This document shows, piece by piece, positions 5,357 to 11,473 of a stretch of DNA of 11,473 nucleotides. The DNA is from DAOTWP01 sp034435675 (lineage in GTDB: Bacteria; Chloroflexota; Anaerolineae; Aggregatilineales; Phototrophicaceae). A program made the position numbers and the translations under genes. The notes beneath the pieces are model-generated. The model had not been told where the DNA came from. It saw only the letters and a list, made by a program, of their open reading frames with translations, and ran no database searches. Every line of letters starts with the position of its first letter. The stretch's first letter is position 1. Location of the stretch: NCBI GenBank assembly GCA_034435675.1, contig DAOTWP010000080.1:1-11473 (forward strand), in the 5' to 3' direction.

Positions 5357-6514
5357 CTAATCCAGCCGCCGGGCATCTACCGCGCCGGCGTGTGTGCCGT
5401 GCAGCAGGTGATCCACCGCGCGCGCAGTCGTGCCTGCTGCCAGCGCCAGCCCGTGCCCCGTGAAACCGGCAGCAAAGCCCACGCGCGGCTTGCCCGGCAG
5501 CGTGCCCACCAGCGGCAGCCCATCCACCGAAAAGCCCATGATCCCCGCCCAGCGCCGCTCCACCGGGGCGGTCACATCGGGGAACTTCGCCCGCAGATAG
5601 GCGTCCAGCACGCCCTGCACCGGGTCGGTGATGCGGTCGTCGGTGGTGTCGTTTTCCAGCGCTTTGTGCTGCTTGCGCCCGCCGCCAATCAGCAGGCGGT
5701 TGTCAAAGGTCATGCGGTAGTACATATAGCCGTAATCGCTGTAGCCGCAGCCGCGCAGCACCGCTTCTGGCAGCGGCGCGGTGACAAGGCACTGCGCGCG
5801 CGTGGGGATGACCTTGCCCGCGAAGTACGGTTCCAGCAGCGCAGAATAGGCATTGGTACACAGCAGCACATGCCGCGCTACAAAGCGGTACAGGCGTGTG
5901 TAAACCGTCACCGTCTCCGGCGTGGTCTGCTCAATGCGGTAGACCTCGTTATTGGCAACCAGTTCCGCGCCGCTCTGCGCCAGCACCGCGCGCACCAGTT
6001 CGACGGGCTGAACGGCGGCATCCCAGGGCTGCTCAAGCGCCGCGTGATAACCGCGCTTCAGCGGGTCACTGCTGTGATAGATCACGTCGATACCGTCCGC
6101 CGCCAGCGCGCGCGCCGCCGCTTCCAGTTCGCGCGCTTCTTCCGCGCTTTCCGCCAGCAGCAGCGATCCGGACGGGTCAAAGCGCACCGCACCGCCCGCC
6201 GCCGCGATAAACTGCCGCCAATAGCCGTGCGTCTGCTCCGAAAGCGCCCACGTTTCCCGCGTGACAGCGTGCCCGTAGCGCTCAATGGCGCGGTGGTAGT
6301 AGGTATCCAGCCCGGTAATCATGAACCCGGCATTGCGCCCGCTGGCACCCAGCGCCGCATCGCGCATCTCGGTAAGCACCACGCTGGCGCCGTGCGGCAG
6401 CGCCTGCCGCGCAAAATAGGCGCTGGACGTGCCCGCCAGCCCCGCGCCCACAATCAGGAAATCCACCTCGCGGACAGGCTGTGTGTCTTCTGCGTGCCAG
6501 ATCGAAACGGTCAT
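5357..6514 (-). CDS. FAD-dependent amine/amino-acid oxidase (DAO family)
   Basis: 385 residues, the standard length for DAO-family flavoenzymes. Residues 18-28 (DFLIVGAGLAG) are the N-terminal Rossmann FAD-binding motif. GASGRNAGFM (56-65) is the family's second FAD contact. VERRWAGIMGFSVDGLPLVG and the C-terminal GFAAGFTGHGLALAAGTTARAV are the usual substrate/FAD-binding end. The pattern best fits the gamma-glutamylputrescine oxidase / glycine oxidase branch (PuuB, OrdL), which oxidise an amine or amino acid with oxygen, releasing hydrogen peroxide. No putrescine-pathway partners (PuuA, C, D) adjoin it, so the substrate is open. The enzyme is cytoplasmic, without a signal peptide. GGGG four bases before ATG 6514 serves as ribosome binding site. 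It is a single gene on its strand. Confidence 0.9.
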   Translation of the reverse strand: MTVSIWHAEDTQPVREVDFLIVGAGLAGTSSAYFARQALPHGASVVLTEMRDAALGASGRNAGFMITGLDTYYHRAIERYGHAVTRETWALSEQTHGYWRQFIAAAGGAVRFDPSGSLLLAESAEEARELEAAARALAADGIDVIYHSSDPLKRGYHAALEQPWDAAVQPVELVRAVLAQSGAELVANNEVYRIEQTTPETVTVYTRLYRFVARHVLLCTNAYSALLEPYFAGKVIPTRAQCLVTAPLPEAVLRGCGYSDYGYMYYRMTFDNRLLIGGGRKQHKALENDTTDDRITDPVQGVLDAYLRAKFPDVTAPVERRWAGIMGFSVDGLPLVGTLPGKPRVGFAAGFTGHGLALAAGTTARAVDHLLHGTHAGAVDARRLD

Positions 6515-6680
6515 GCTGCCCCTTTGTCCTGTAAGATATCACGCCTGTGCTGCCGGTAAGGGTCTGTGACGCGCCCCTACGGAACGACTTGACCCTAACC
6601 GCTTGGATACAGCGCATACGCTCATTGCATGTCGCGCGCAGAGCATAGCGCAAAGCCCGCGCGCGCGGTAGCACCATCGC

Positions 6681-6759
6681 GGGGCTGTCAATCCCCAATA
6701 TCTGAAGGACTGCGCCCCCCGGTTTTAGGGTAAGCTGAGATTAACAGTCTGGATTGGGG
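6681..6759 (+). promoter_or_regulatory. Alternative pairing around a ribosome binding site
   Basis: CCCCAAT (6693-6699) is the exact reverse complement of ATTGGGG (6753-6759), and the latter contains the G-run that would be the ribosome binding site of the gene at 6767. The same C-run (6693-6696) can instead pair with GGGG at 6681-6684. The two pairings exclude each other, the layout of a simple translation switch. The 252-base gap 6515-6766 otherwise shows nothing recognisable. A 7-bp match within 70 bases can also occur by chance. Confidence 0.25.
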
Positions 6760-6766
6760 TGGCATC

Positions 6767-7288
6767 ATGGACAAAACGAAATCGTATTCGGCGCGCTGGC
6801 TTAATCCCCCGCCGACGCTCGCGCTGTCGGTGCCGTTCGAGGTTTATGTGCCGCTGCACATCAGCGAGTGTGAACACCGCCTGCGCGGGGTACGGCGCGG
6901 CGGCGCGGCAAGCTGGTTCGGCTTTCGCTCCTTCCTGACCGGCAACGTGCGCACCCATTACAACACCGCCGAATTCTACGTTCGCGCCACACAGTCCAAA
7001 GTCGTGCCGGTGTGGGCGGTGGGGCAGCTTGTCGCGCTCAACGACAACACCACGCTGTGCCGGGGTGCAGTCGGGGCATCGCAGCAGTACTGGCTGATGC
7101 TGGCGCTCTTCCCCGTGCTGGGGCTGTTGATCGCCCTGTTCATGCTGCCGAGTGTGGGCACGCTGGGCATTGGCATGAGCCTGCTGTTCCTACTGGTGTT
7201 TGCCTTTGCCGCCGCTGTGCAGTACGCCTATGTTCGCGCCAACCGCGACGAATTGCTGCGGCTGGTCGAACGCGAGCTGTGGCGCTGA
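6767..7288 (+). CDS. Unrecognised protein with two C-terminal membrane helices
   Basis: 173 residues. Residues 1-105 are a soluble region beginning MDKTKSYSAR, with a strand-like SVPFEVYVPL (21-30) and a basic segment HRLRGVRRGG (37-46). Two hydrophobic helices follow at about 108-127 and 132-153, joined by a very short turn, so the chain forms a membrane hairpin. The last 20 residues are charged (YVRANRDELLRLVERELWR). With both ends on the same side and many Arg residues, both termini are probably cytoplasmic. There is no signal peptide and no catalytic motif I can name. I do not recognise the family. The G-run ending at 6759 lies 7 bases before ATG 6767. Flanking genes do not suggest a pathway. 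Confidence 0.75.
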   Translation: MDKTKSYSARWLNPPPTLALSVPFEVYVPLHISECEHRLRGVRRGGAASWFGFRSFLTGNVRTHYNTAEFYVRATQSKVVPVWAVGQLVALNDNTTLCRGAVGASQQYWLMLALFPVLGLLIALFMLPSVGTLGIGMSLLFLLVFAFAAAVQYAYVRANRDELLRLVERELWR

Positions 7289-7311
7289 GCGCGCGGCTTG
7301 CGGCACCCGTG

Positions 7312-7320
7312 TGTTAGAAT
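7312..7320 (+). promoter_or_regulatory. Possible extended -10 promoter for the Uma2 gene
   Basis: TG (7312-7313), one base, then TAGAAT (7315-7320) makes an extended -10 element; no clear -35 is present. It would give a leader of about 140 bases before the start at 7466. That leader contains an 8-bp inverted repeat, AAAGGGCA (7340-7347) and TGCCCTTT (7421-7428), of unknown meaning. Confidence 0.3.
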
Positions 7321-7465
7321 GGAGCAGAGCGAGCGGGAGAAAGGGCACACAGCAGTACACCATGTCTGGACTACGCCTTGCGCCATGCCATACAGAATCG
7401 TAGTTTTGCGCTTTTTCCTTTGCCCTTTAACCTTCCTCCCCCAACCGCCAGAGGAGTTCTGAGTG

Positions 7466-8053
7466 ATGGAACGAACAAAAACACAGATCACGCTGGACGA
7501 TGTACTGCAATTCCCGGAAGACGAATGGCTCGAAGTCGTAAATGGCGCAATTGTGAGGCAGGATATGGCTGCTGCGGGATTTGTGCATGTGTTTTACATC
7601 GGCAACCTGTTTCGGATTCTCGACCCCTTCACCCGGCAGCGCAAACTTGGCTATGTCCTGACCGACGGACTCAGCTATGTGCTCGATGTGGACGAACACG
7701 GCGTGCCGCACACGCGCCTGCCCGACCTGTCGTTCATCCGGCGAGGGCGTTTCCCGCGCGGGTTTGACTACAGCCGTCCGTTTCCCGGCGCGCCCGACCT
7801 TGCCGTTGAGGTCGTCTCACCCAGCGAGCAAGCCGGCGACATCGAAGCAAAAGTGCATGATTACCTCAACTACGGCAGCGAACAGGTCTGGGTGCTGTAT
7901 CCTGGTGTGCGCGTGCTCTACCAGCACTTCAACAGCAGTCCCGGCAGTCCCCGGCGCTACAGCGATCAGGAACTGATTGATGCGTCGGCGCTGTTTCCCG
8001 GCTTGAGCCTGCCGCTGGCGGACCTGCTGCGGCTGCCGGATGAAGACGAATAG
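7466..8053 (+). CDS. Uma2 family nuclease-fold protein (DUF820)
   Basis: 195 residues, the usual family length. The PD-(D/E)XK nuclease-fold core is readable: Pro86-Asp87 in LPDLSFI, then PDLAVEVVSPSEQ with Asp111 and Glu115, then Lys129 in IEAKVHDYLNYGSEQVWVLYP. The N-terminal TLDDVLQFPEDEWLEVVNGAIV-like strand-helix (about 9-30) is also typical. Uma2 proteins are predicted restriction-like endonucleases, greatly expanded in cyanobacteria and Chloroflexota, and almost none has a proven role. The catalytic acid and lysine positions are kept, so it is probably not a dead copy. GAGGAG at 7451-7456 serves ATG 7466; the adjacent GTG 7463 is also possible. It stands alone, with no antitoxin, methylase or transposase next to it. 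Confidence 0.88.
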   Translation: MERTKTQITLDDVLQFPEDEWLEVVNGAIVRQDMAAAGFVHVFYIGNLFRILDPFTRQRKLGYVLTDGLSYVLDVDEHGVPHTRLPDLSFIRRGRFPRGFDYSRPFPGAPDLAVEVVSPSEQAGDIEAKVHDYLNYGSEQVWVLYPGVRVLYQHFNSSPGSPRRYSDQELIDASALFPGLSLPLADLLRLPDEDE

Positions 8054-8192
8054 GTTGCCCTTCTCGGCGCAGGCTGCGGCGCTCAGACCAGTACGGGACG
8101 GTTATTTCGCCATGTGCACAGCCATGCTATGCTTAAGACAGCGCAGTAGAACATCCTATCGAATGCCGACAAGGTTCAAAGGCACTGAATAG

Positions 8193-8744
8193 ATGAATAA
8201 AGCCTATTTCATTCAACTGTACGATTACACCTTCTGGGCGGATTACAAACTGCTGGAATGCGTCATGGCGCTCACGGAGGAGCAGTATCGCCAGCCCATT
8301 GATTTTTCGATTGGTCCGGTTTTCGCCCACACGGTGCATATCATGGCGGTGGAACACTGGTGGCTGCATTTCCTCAAGACCGGCGAAATCCACTTTTACG
8401 ATGATGATGTCTTTATGCTCCCGCGTGAGGCAGTGCGCGAGAAGTGGCAGCAGGAGGTCGAGCCGGAGGTCTTTGCCTATCTCGACAGTCTGACCCCGGC
8501 AGAACTGCGCCGTACAGTCAAACCGCCCTTCTGGAGCGAGGATGAACCGCCTGTCACAGTGTGGCAGGCGCTGATTCAAGTGGCGAACCACAGCACCGAC
8601 CACCGCGCGCAGGCGATGGCGATGATGCACACCCGCTATGGCGCGCCGACGTTCGGGCAGGACTTTTTGACGTATCTGGAGGAAAACAAGGGCAAACTGC
8701 GGCGCAAAAAGCCGCGCAGCAAACGCACAGCCGCCACGTCGTAA
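8193..8744 (+). CDS. DinB-fold metal-dependent protein (second copy)
   Basis: 183 residues. It opens with the family's helix 1 pattern (LYDYTFWADYKLLE, 9-22). The predicted metal ligands are His49 in HTVHIMAVEHWW, and His133 and His137 in VANHSTDHRAQ. This matches the well-known DinB branch (damage-inducible protein of Bacillus, not DNA polymerase IV), whose molecular role is mostly unknown. The C-terminal 20 residues are strongly basic (LRRKKPRSKRTAATS), which could touch nucleic acid or simply be a tail. The ribosome binding site is weak (AAGG about 10 bases before ATG 8193). It is only distantly similar to the DinB-fold gene at 4640-5122, so it is not a recent duplicate. Confidence 0.87.
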   Translation: MNKAYFIQLYDYTFWADYKLLECVMALTEEQYRQPIDFSIGPVFAHTVHIMAVEHWWLHFLKTGEIHFYDDDVFMLPREAVREKWQQEVEPEVFAYLDSLTPAELRRTVKPPFWSEDEPPVTVWQALIQVANHSTDHRAQAMAMMHTRYGAPTFGQDFLTYLEENKGKLRRKKPRSKRTAATS

Positions 8745-8889
8745 GCTGGCAGGGCGGCTGCACAGGCAGACGAGCAAGCAGCGTGCCCTGCAATCGGTTG
8801 TATTCCGGCAAATCTTACGTTTTCCTGCGCATGCTGTGTGGTACGCTCATGGTAAGATTGCCGGGTTTCTGCGGAAATTGGGGGCATAG

Positions 8890-9264
8890 GTGACGCTAAC
8901 ACAGCTACGGACGCCGGTTGAGAGTATTGTTTGCTGCGCAGATGCCCTGATCAAAGGGGAGTATGGCGCGCTCGACCCGCGTTTGACAGACGATGTAACC
9001 ATTATCCGCGAAAACGCGCAGATGCTGCTGAACCGGCTGCAAACCCTGCCGGAAGATTGGCTGCGGCAGGCGGACGCGCGGCAGATCAAGCACGACCTGA
9101 TTAACCCGATCAGCAACATCCTCGGCTGGGTCTATGTACTGGTTACCGGCATTGATGGTGAACTCACCCCCACGCAGCACGACCAACTGCGCGCGATCCA
9201 GACCAACAGCGACGGCGTCAAACGCCAGATCGAAGCCGAATTTATGCTCCAACGCCCGCTCTAA
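8890..9264 (+). CDS. Small DHp-like protein without kinase domain
   Basis: 124 residues, cytoplasmic. Two helical-hairpin segments resemble the histidine-kinase dimerisation/phosphoacceptor (HisKA) domain. Segment one (about 4-52) begins TQLRTPVESI, matching the H-box H-E-L-R-T-P but with Thr4 in place of His, and continues KGEYGALDP...IIRENAQMLLNRLQTL. Segment two (about 65-118) has KHDLINPISNILGW with His68 kept, then GIDGELTPTQHDQLRAIQTNS. No ATPase domain, HAMP, PAS or membrane segment is present. An in-frame TAG directly precedes GTG 8890, so the N-terminus is complete, and a G-run at 8880-8884 is a good ribosome binding site. It may be a Spo0B-like phosphotransfer protein, a kinase decoy or inhibitor, or a decayed kinase. 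Its stop codon overlaps that of the convergent gene. Confidence 0.7.
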   Translation: MTLTQLRTPVESIVCCADALIKGEYGALDPRLTDDVTIIRENAQMLLNRLQTLPEDWLRQADARQIKHDLINPISNILGWVYVLVTGIDGELTPTQHDQLRAIQTNSDGVKRQIEAEFMLQRPL

Positions 9265-10460
9265 CCAGATGCCGGGGGACGCGGCGGCAGTTCACCGACC
9301 AGCAGCAGCGTATAACCGCCGGTGGTGCTGCCGCGAAAGCTGCCGAACTGCACTTCCAGCGGGTCAGGGCTGCCGGGGGTCAGCATCAGCCCGGCGTCAA
9401 AGCGCCCGCCAGTCACCTGCCAGCCATCGTCCGCGTTAATGAAAGCGCTGAAGCCGTCAATCACCGGCGTGGTTTCACAGCCGCGTCTGCCCGCGTCATC
9501 GCAGGAAATACCGCTGTCCTCTGGCAAAAGCTGCATAAACGGATCAAGCCGCGAGGTTGGATCGGCAAGCATGTAAACATACAGCGCCGTATCGCGCGCC
9601 AGCGGACCCAGCCGCAGTTCCAGCGTATCGAGATCTTCAACGCCAATCGTGAAGCCCTGAATCAGCGCGACATACCGCCCGGCTGCCCCATCGCGGCTGC
9701 CCAGCGTCAGCACAAGGCTGCCCAACTGCGCAGCGCTGTTGATGCGCAGTTGCGCGGCGCGCCCTTCGGCGGGGGTGTCGGCGGGCAGGGTCAGGCTGTC
9801 GCCGCCCAGACCGGCGGGCAGGGTCACGCTGTCACCGGGCATCACGGCGGCATCCTGCGAACAGTCGGTAAGTCCGGCATCCTCAATCACCAGATGAATG
9901 ACGGGGTTGAAGCCATCCAGCCCGTAAATGCTGATGCGGAAATAATCGACCTGATTGCCATCATCGGTCAGCCGAAGCTGCACGGCAGTGGTCATTTCGT
10001 AATCGCCGCAGGGCAGCACAACCGGGGTATAGGGATTTTCGGGCGTGGGCGCAGCCGCGCCGCCCACCCGGCTGACGATCAGCGCATAGGTGCCGGTGGT
10101 CGTGCCCGTGTCACGCCCGGCGCGCGTGGCGACAATCGTGTATTCGCCGCTTTCCGACGCGGTATACTCCATGGACACAATGCCGTCGGGTTCGCCTTCG
10201 TCGCTGCGGGCGACCAGTTCCAGCGCGGGGTCAAGCAGCCCGATCAGCGGTGCCAGCCCGTCCGCCGCCTGCATCTCGATAAAGATGATGTCCCCGGCAG
10301 TCGCCTGCAAGCGGTACCAGTCAAAAAATTCGTCGTTCGTAATGCCCTGCGCGACCGTCTGGTCATACTGAATCGGGGCATCCACAAAGCCCCGGTCATC
10401 CTGTGCCATCACGGGCAGCGCGACGAACAACAGCAGCAGCATTATGATTACCGGTTTCAT
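9261..10460 (-). CDS. Secreted protein with three PPC-like beta-sandwich repeats
   Basis: 399 residues. A clear signal peptide (KP then the hydrophobic VIIMLLLLFVALPVMA) with probable cleavage after Ala19 makes it extracellular or cell-surface. The mature part reads as three bacterial pre-peptidase C-terminal (PPC)-like domains at about 24-131, 148-272 and 273-391. Each has an N-D-P-like turn before a hydrophobic strand (LIGLLDPALEL 72-82, FNPVIHLVIEDAG 184-196, LDPFMQLLPEDSG 305-317) and ends in a G-x-Y closing strand (GTYALIVSRV, GRYVALIQGF, GGYTLLLVGE). Cys151, Cys200, Cys320 and Cys328 could form two disulfides outside the cell. No protease or other catalytic domain is fused. PPC domains usually accompany secreted enzymes; a protein of PPC repeats alone probably binds something. 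A G-run 9 bases before ATG 10460 is the ribosome binding site, and it has its own promoter. Confidence 0.83.
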   Translation of the reverse strand: MKPVIIMLLLLFVALPVMAQDDRGFVDAPIQYDQTVAQGITNDEFFDWYRLQATAGDIIFIEMQAADGLAPLIGLLDPALELVARSDEGEPDGIVSMEYTASESGEYTIVATRAGRDTGTTTGTYALIVSRVGGAAAPTPENPYTPVVLPCGDYEMTTAVQLRLTDDGNQVDYFRISIYGLDGFNPVIHLVIEDAGLTDCSQDAAVMPGDSVTLPAGLGGDSLTLPADTPAEGRAAQLRINSAAQLGSLVLTLGSRDGAAGRYVALIQGFTIGVEDLDTLELRLGPLARDTALYVYMLADPTSRLDPFMQLLPEDSGISCDDAGRRGCETTPVIDGFSAFINADDGWQVTGGRFDAGLMLTPGSPDPLEVQFGSFRGSTTGGYTLLLVGELPPRPPASG

Positions 10461-10498
10461 AGAGCAGCACCCCCTTGCCGTGCCGGGCAGTTATGCTG

Positions 10499-10528
10499 AT
10501 TGTAGGGGCATTCGCAGCATCAGGACAA
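10499..10528 (-). promoter_or_regulatory. Promoter of the secreted PPC protein
   Basis: On the minus strand TTGTCC (10523-10528) and TACAAT (10499-10504) are separated by 18 bases, matching the sigma-70 consensus at 4/6 and 5/6. The predicted start near 10492 gives a leader of about 30 bases. It lies downstream of the rplL terminator, so the gene is probably transcribed independently of the ribosomal operon. Confidence 0.5.
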
Positions 10529-10541
10529 TGTGCGGATTGTC
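10524..10541. promoter_or_regulatory. Inverted repeat over the -35 of the PPC gene
   Basis: GACAAT (10524-10529) and ATTGTC (10536-10541) are perfect 6-bp inverted repeats with a 6-base centre. The left arm covers the predicted -35 hexamer, a position where a repressor would block transcription. The symmetry is seen; binding is inference. Confidence 0.35.
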
Positions 10542-10550
10542 AGGATCGTT

Positions 10551-10584
10551 CAACAAAAAACACCGCCCCCAGCGGGACGGTGTT
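10551..10584 (-). terminator. Intrinsic terminator of the rplJ-rplL unit
   Basis: On the minus strand a G/C-rich hairpin (10559-10584; arms AACACCG and CGGTGTT, then three inner G-C pairs after one mismatch, 4-base loop) is followed by a T-run (complement of the six A at 10555-10560). This is a classic Rho-independent terminator, about 50 bases after the rplL stop. Confidence 0.88.
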
Positions 10585-10635
10585 CTGATCAGCGTGTGGG
10601 CAGCGGCTGCCCACGCCACGAATGCAGCAGCAGGC

Positions 10636-11031
10636 TTACGCCGGCTTGATATCGACCTTTGCGCCAGCGGCTTCCAGCTTGCCCTTGGCGTCGTTGACTG
10701 AGTCCTTGCTGACGGCTTCCAGCACAGTTGCCGGGGCGCTTTCGACCAGATCCTTCGCCTCTTTCAGACCAAGGTTGGTGATCGTGCGGATCACCTTGAT
10801 GACTTCGATCTTCTTGGCACCCACATCCGCCAGAATCAGGTTGAATTCGGTCGGCTCTTCTTCGGGTTCTGCCGCAGCCGCAGCGGCTGCGGGCATCGCG
10901 CCCATCGCCATCATCGGCATGCCAGCAGCGGCGGTCACGCCCCATTTTTCTTCCAGCATTTTCTTCAGTTCGGCGGCTTCCAGAATGGTCAGCGCGCTCA
11001 GTTGGTCCACAATTGCGTTCAAATCAGCCAT
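10636..11031 (-). CDS. rplL: 50S ribosomal protein L7/L12
   Basis: 131 residues, near the usual 120-130. L7/L12 dimers form the ribosomal stalk that recruits and stimulates the translational GTPases. The three parts are visible: the N-terminal dimerisation helices (about 1-32, LNAIVDQLSALTILEAAELKK), an Ala/Met-rich then acidic hinge (about 33-60), and the compact C-terminal domain (about 61-131). That domain contains EFNLILADVGAKKIEVIKVI, then TNLGLKEAKDLVE, the helix pair that contacts elongation factors. AGGA about 8 bases before the start codon is the ribosome binding site. It follows rplJ on the same strand after about 100 bases, the standard order, and ends at a strong terminator; rpoB does not follow it here. 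Confidence 0.97.
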   Translation of the reverse strand: MADLNAIVDQLSALTILEAAELKKMLEEKWGVTAAAGMPMMAMGAMPAAAAAAAEPEEEPTEFNLILADVGAKKIEVIKVIRTITNLGLKEAKDLVESAPATVLEAVSKDSVNDAKGKLEAAGAKVDIKPA

Positions 11032-11088
11032 TGCTCAGTTCCTTTCACAGGTTGTGTGTTTGTTTGCGTTCAGTTCTGATCGGCGGGC

Positions 11089-11122
11089 GCATGCGCAGGT
11101 GTGCGGCATGCCCAGGTGTCCG
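11089..11122. repeat. 17-bp tandem repeat in the rplJ-rplL gap
   Basis: Two adjacent 17-bp units, GCATGCGCAGGTGTGCG (11089-11105) and GCATGCCCAGGTGTCCG (11106-11122), differ at two positions. The first overlaps the perfect palindrome GCGCATGCGC (11087-11096), and the second begins inside GGCATGCC (11105-11112). It lies between the L10 stop and the L7/L12 start and will be present in the mRNA. Confidence 0.55.
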
Positions 11123-11132
11123 GCGCGGGCGT

Positions 11133-11473
11133 TTACGCCGCTTCGCCGTCTTCGTGTTTCTTGACCAGCGCCTGCAGGACGTTGACGATGTCTGCCGTCG
11201 CCGCGTTGATGACGCCAACCAACCCGCTGGCAGGCATGACGATTAGCCCGGCAAGCTGAGCGCGCATCTCCGGCAGTGTGGGCAGATTCGACACTGCTTC
11301 CACCTGATCCGCAGACAGGACGGTCTTGCCCATCACCCCGCCGGTGATTTTGAGCAAATCCGGCACAGTGTTGACATAGGCGAGCACTTCTTTGGCGACG
11401 CCGGGGAAATTGCCTCTGCCGAATGCCACCGAGGTCGTGCCCTTGAGCAGCGACTCAGGCACGGGCCAGCCGT
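11133..11473 (-). CDS. rplJ: 50S ribosomal protein L10, C-terminal part
   Basis: Partial gene: the frame runs off the right edge of the window, so the N-terminal half, including the rRNA-binding start, is missing. The visible part, about 113 residues, shows the L10 pattern: a LLKGTTSVAFG strand, AKEVLAYVNTVPDLLKITGGVMGKTVLSADQVEAV, then the conserved LPTLPEMRAQLAGLI segment. The last stretch (IVNVLQALVKKHEDGEAA) is the C-terminal helix that carries the L7/L12 dimers. The apparent GTG start at 11460-11462 is internal and should not be used. It is co-transcribed with rplL; in many bacteria L10 with L12 represses its own mRNA leader, which would lie outside this window. Confidence 0.93.
   Translation of the reverse strand, partial: GWPVPESLLKGTTSVAFGRGNFPGVAKEVLAYVNTVPDLLKITGGVMGKTVLSADQVEAVSNLPTLPEMRAQLAGLIVMPASGLVGVINAATADIVNVLQALVKKHEDGEAA

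Noticed and set aside
5390..6559. 389-codon plus-strand frame antisense to the FAD oxidoreductase
   Set aside because: The minus strand has both FAD-binding motifs and the family C-terminus. The antisense product is Arg/His/Gln-rich.
7289..7465. tRNA or small RNA gene before the Uma2 gene
   Set aside because: No cloverleaf or TPsiC-type segment is seen. Only an extended -10 and an 8-bp inverted repeat are present.
8105..8133. TTTCGC-17-TATGCT as a promoter for the second DinB gene
   Set aside because: The -10 is acceptable, but the -35 matches only 2/6, so it is not reported as a feature.
9750..10499. 249-codon plus-strand frame antisense to the PPC protein
   Set aside because: The minus strand has a signal peptide, ribosome binding site and three internal repeats. 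The antisense frame has none of these.

Overview
The window is GC-rich (visibly above 60% in most genes) and densely coded on both strands, with short intergenic gaps. It looks like chromosomal DNA of a free-living bacterium. A Chloroflexota (Anaerolineae-like) host is my best guess, from the mix of DinB-fold proteins, a Uma2-type nuclease, a secreted PPC-repeat protein, TIR proteins and G/C-rich intergenic hairpin repeats. That is inference; no rRNA or other taxon marker is present apart from the L10/L7-L12 proteins.

Layout, left to right. 1-141: non-coding, with a G/C-rich hairpin repeat. 178-1585 (+): a TPR-like helical repeat protein followed after 1 base by a small SAM methyltransferase, probably one transcript. 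1788-1898 (+): a 36-residue single-span membrane peptide with a clean ribosome binding site. 1918-2817 (-): a protein of two tandem TIR domains, both keeping the position of the catalytic glutamate, in DNA of lower GC than its neighbours. Its promoter has a perfect 10-bp palindrome in the -35/-10 spacer. 2993-3991 (+): galactose-1-phosphate uridylyltransferase (GalT), divergent from the TIR gene. 4143-4598 (+): a SRPBCC-fold protein, convergent with a DinB-fold protein (4640-5122, -). 5123-5356: a lower-GC repeat-bearing spacer. 5357-6514 (-): a DAO/PuuB-type FAD oxidoreductase. 6767-7288 (+): an unrecognised protein with two C-terminal membrane helices. 7466-8053 (+): a Uma2-family nuclease. 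8193-8744 (+): a second DinB-fold protein. 8890-9264 (+): a small protein made only of histidine-kinase-dimerisation-like helices. 9261-10460 (-): a secreted three-repeat PPC-like protein whose stop codon overlaps that of the preceding convergent gene. 10636-11031 (-) and 11133-11473 (-, 5' end outside the window): ribosomal proteins L7/L12 and L10, closed by a strong intrinsic terminator.

Most genes appear to be single transcription units. The only convincing operons are TPR-methyltransferase and rplJ-rplL. I see no complete multi-gene defence or metabolic system. The items most worth attention are the tandem-TIR gene with its operator-like palindrome, the kinase-less DHp protein, and the membrane microprotein beside the TIR gene. 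No tRNA, rRNA, CRISPR array or insertion sequence was recognised.
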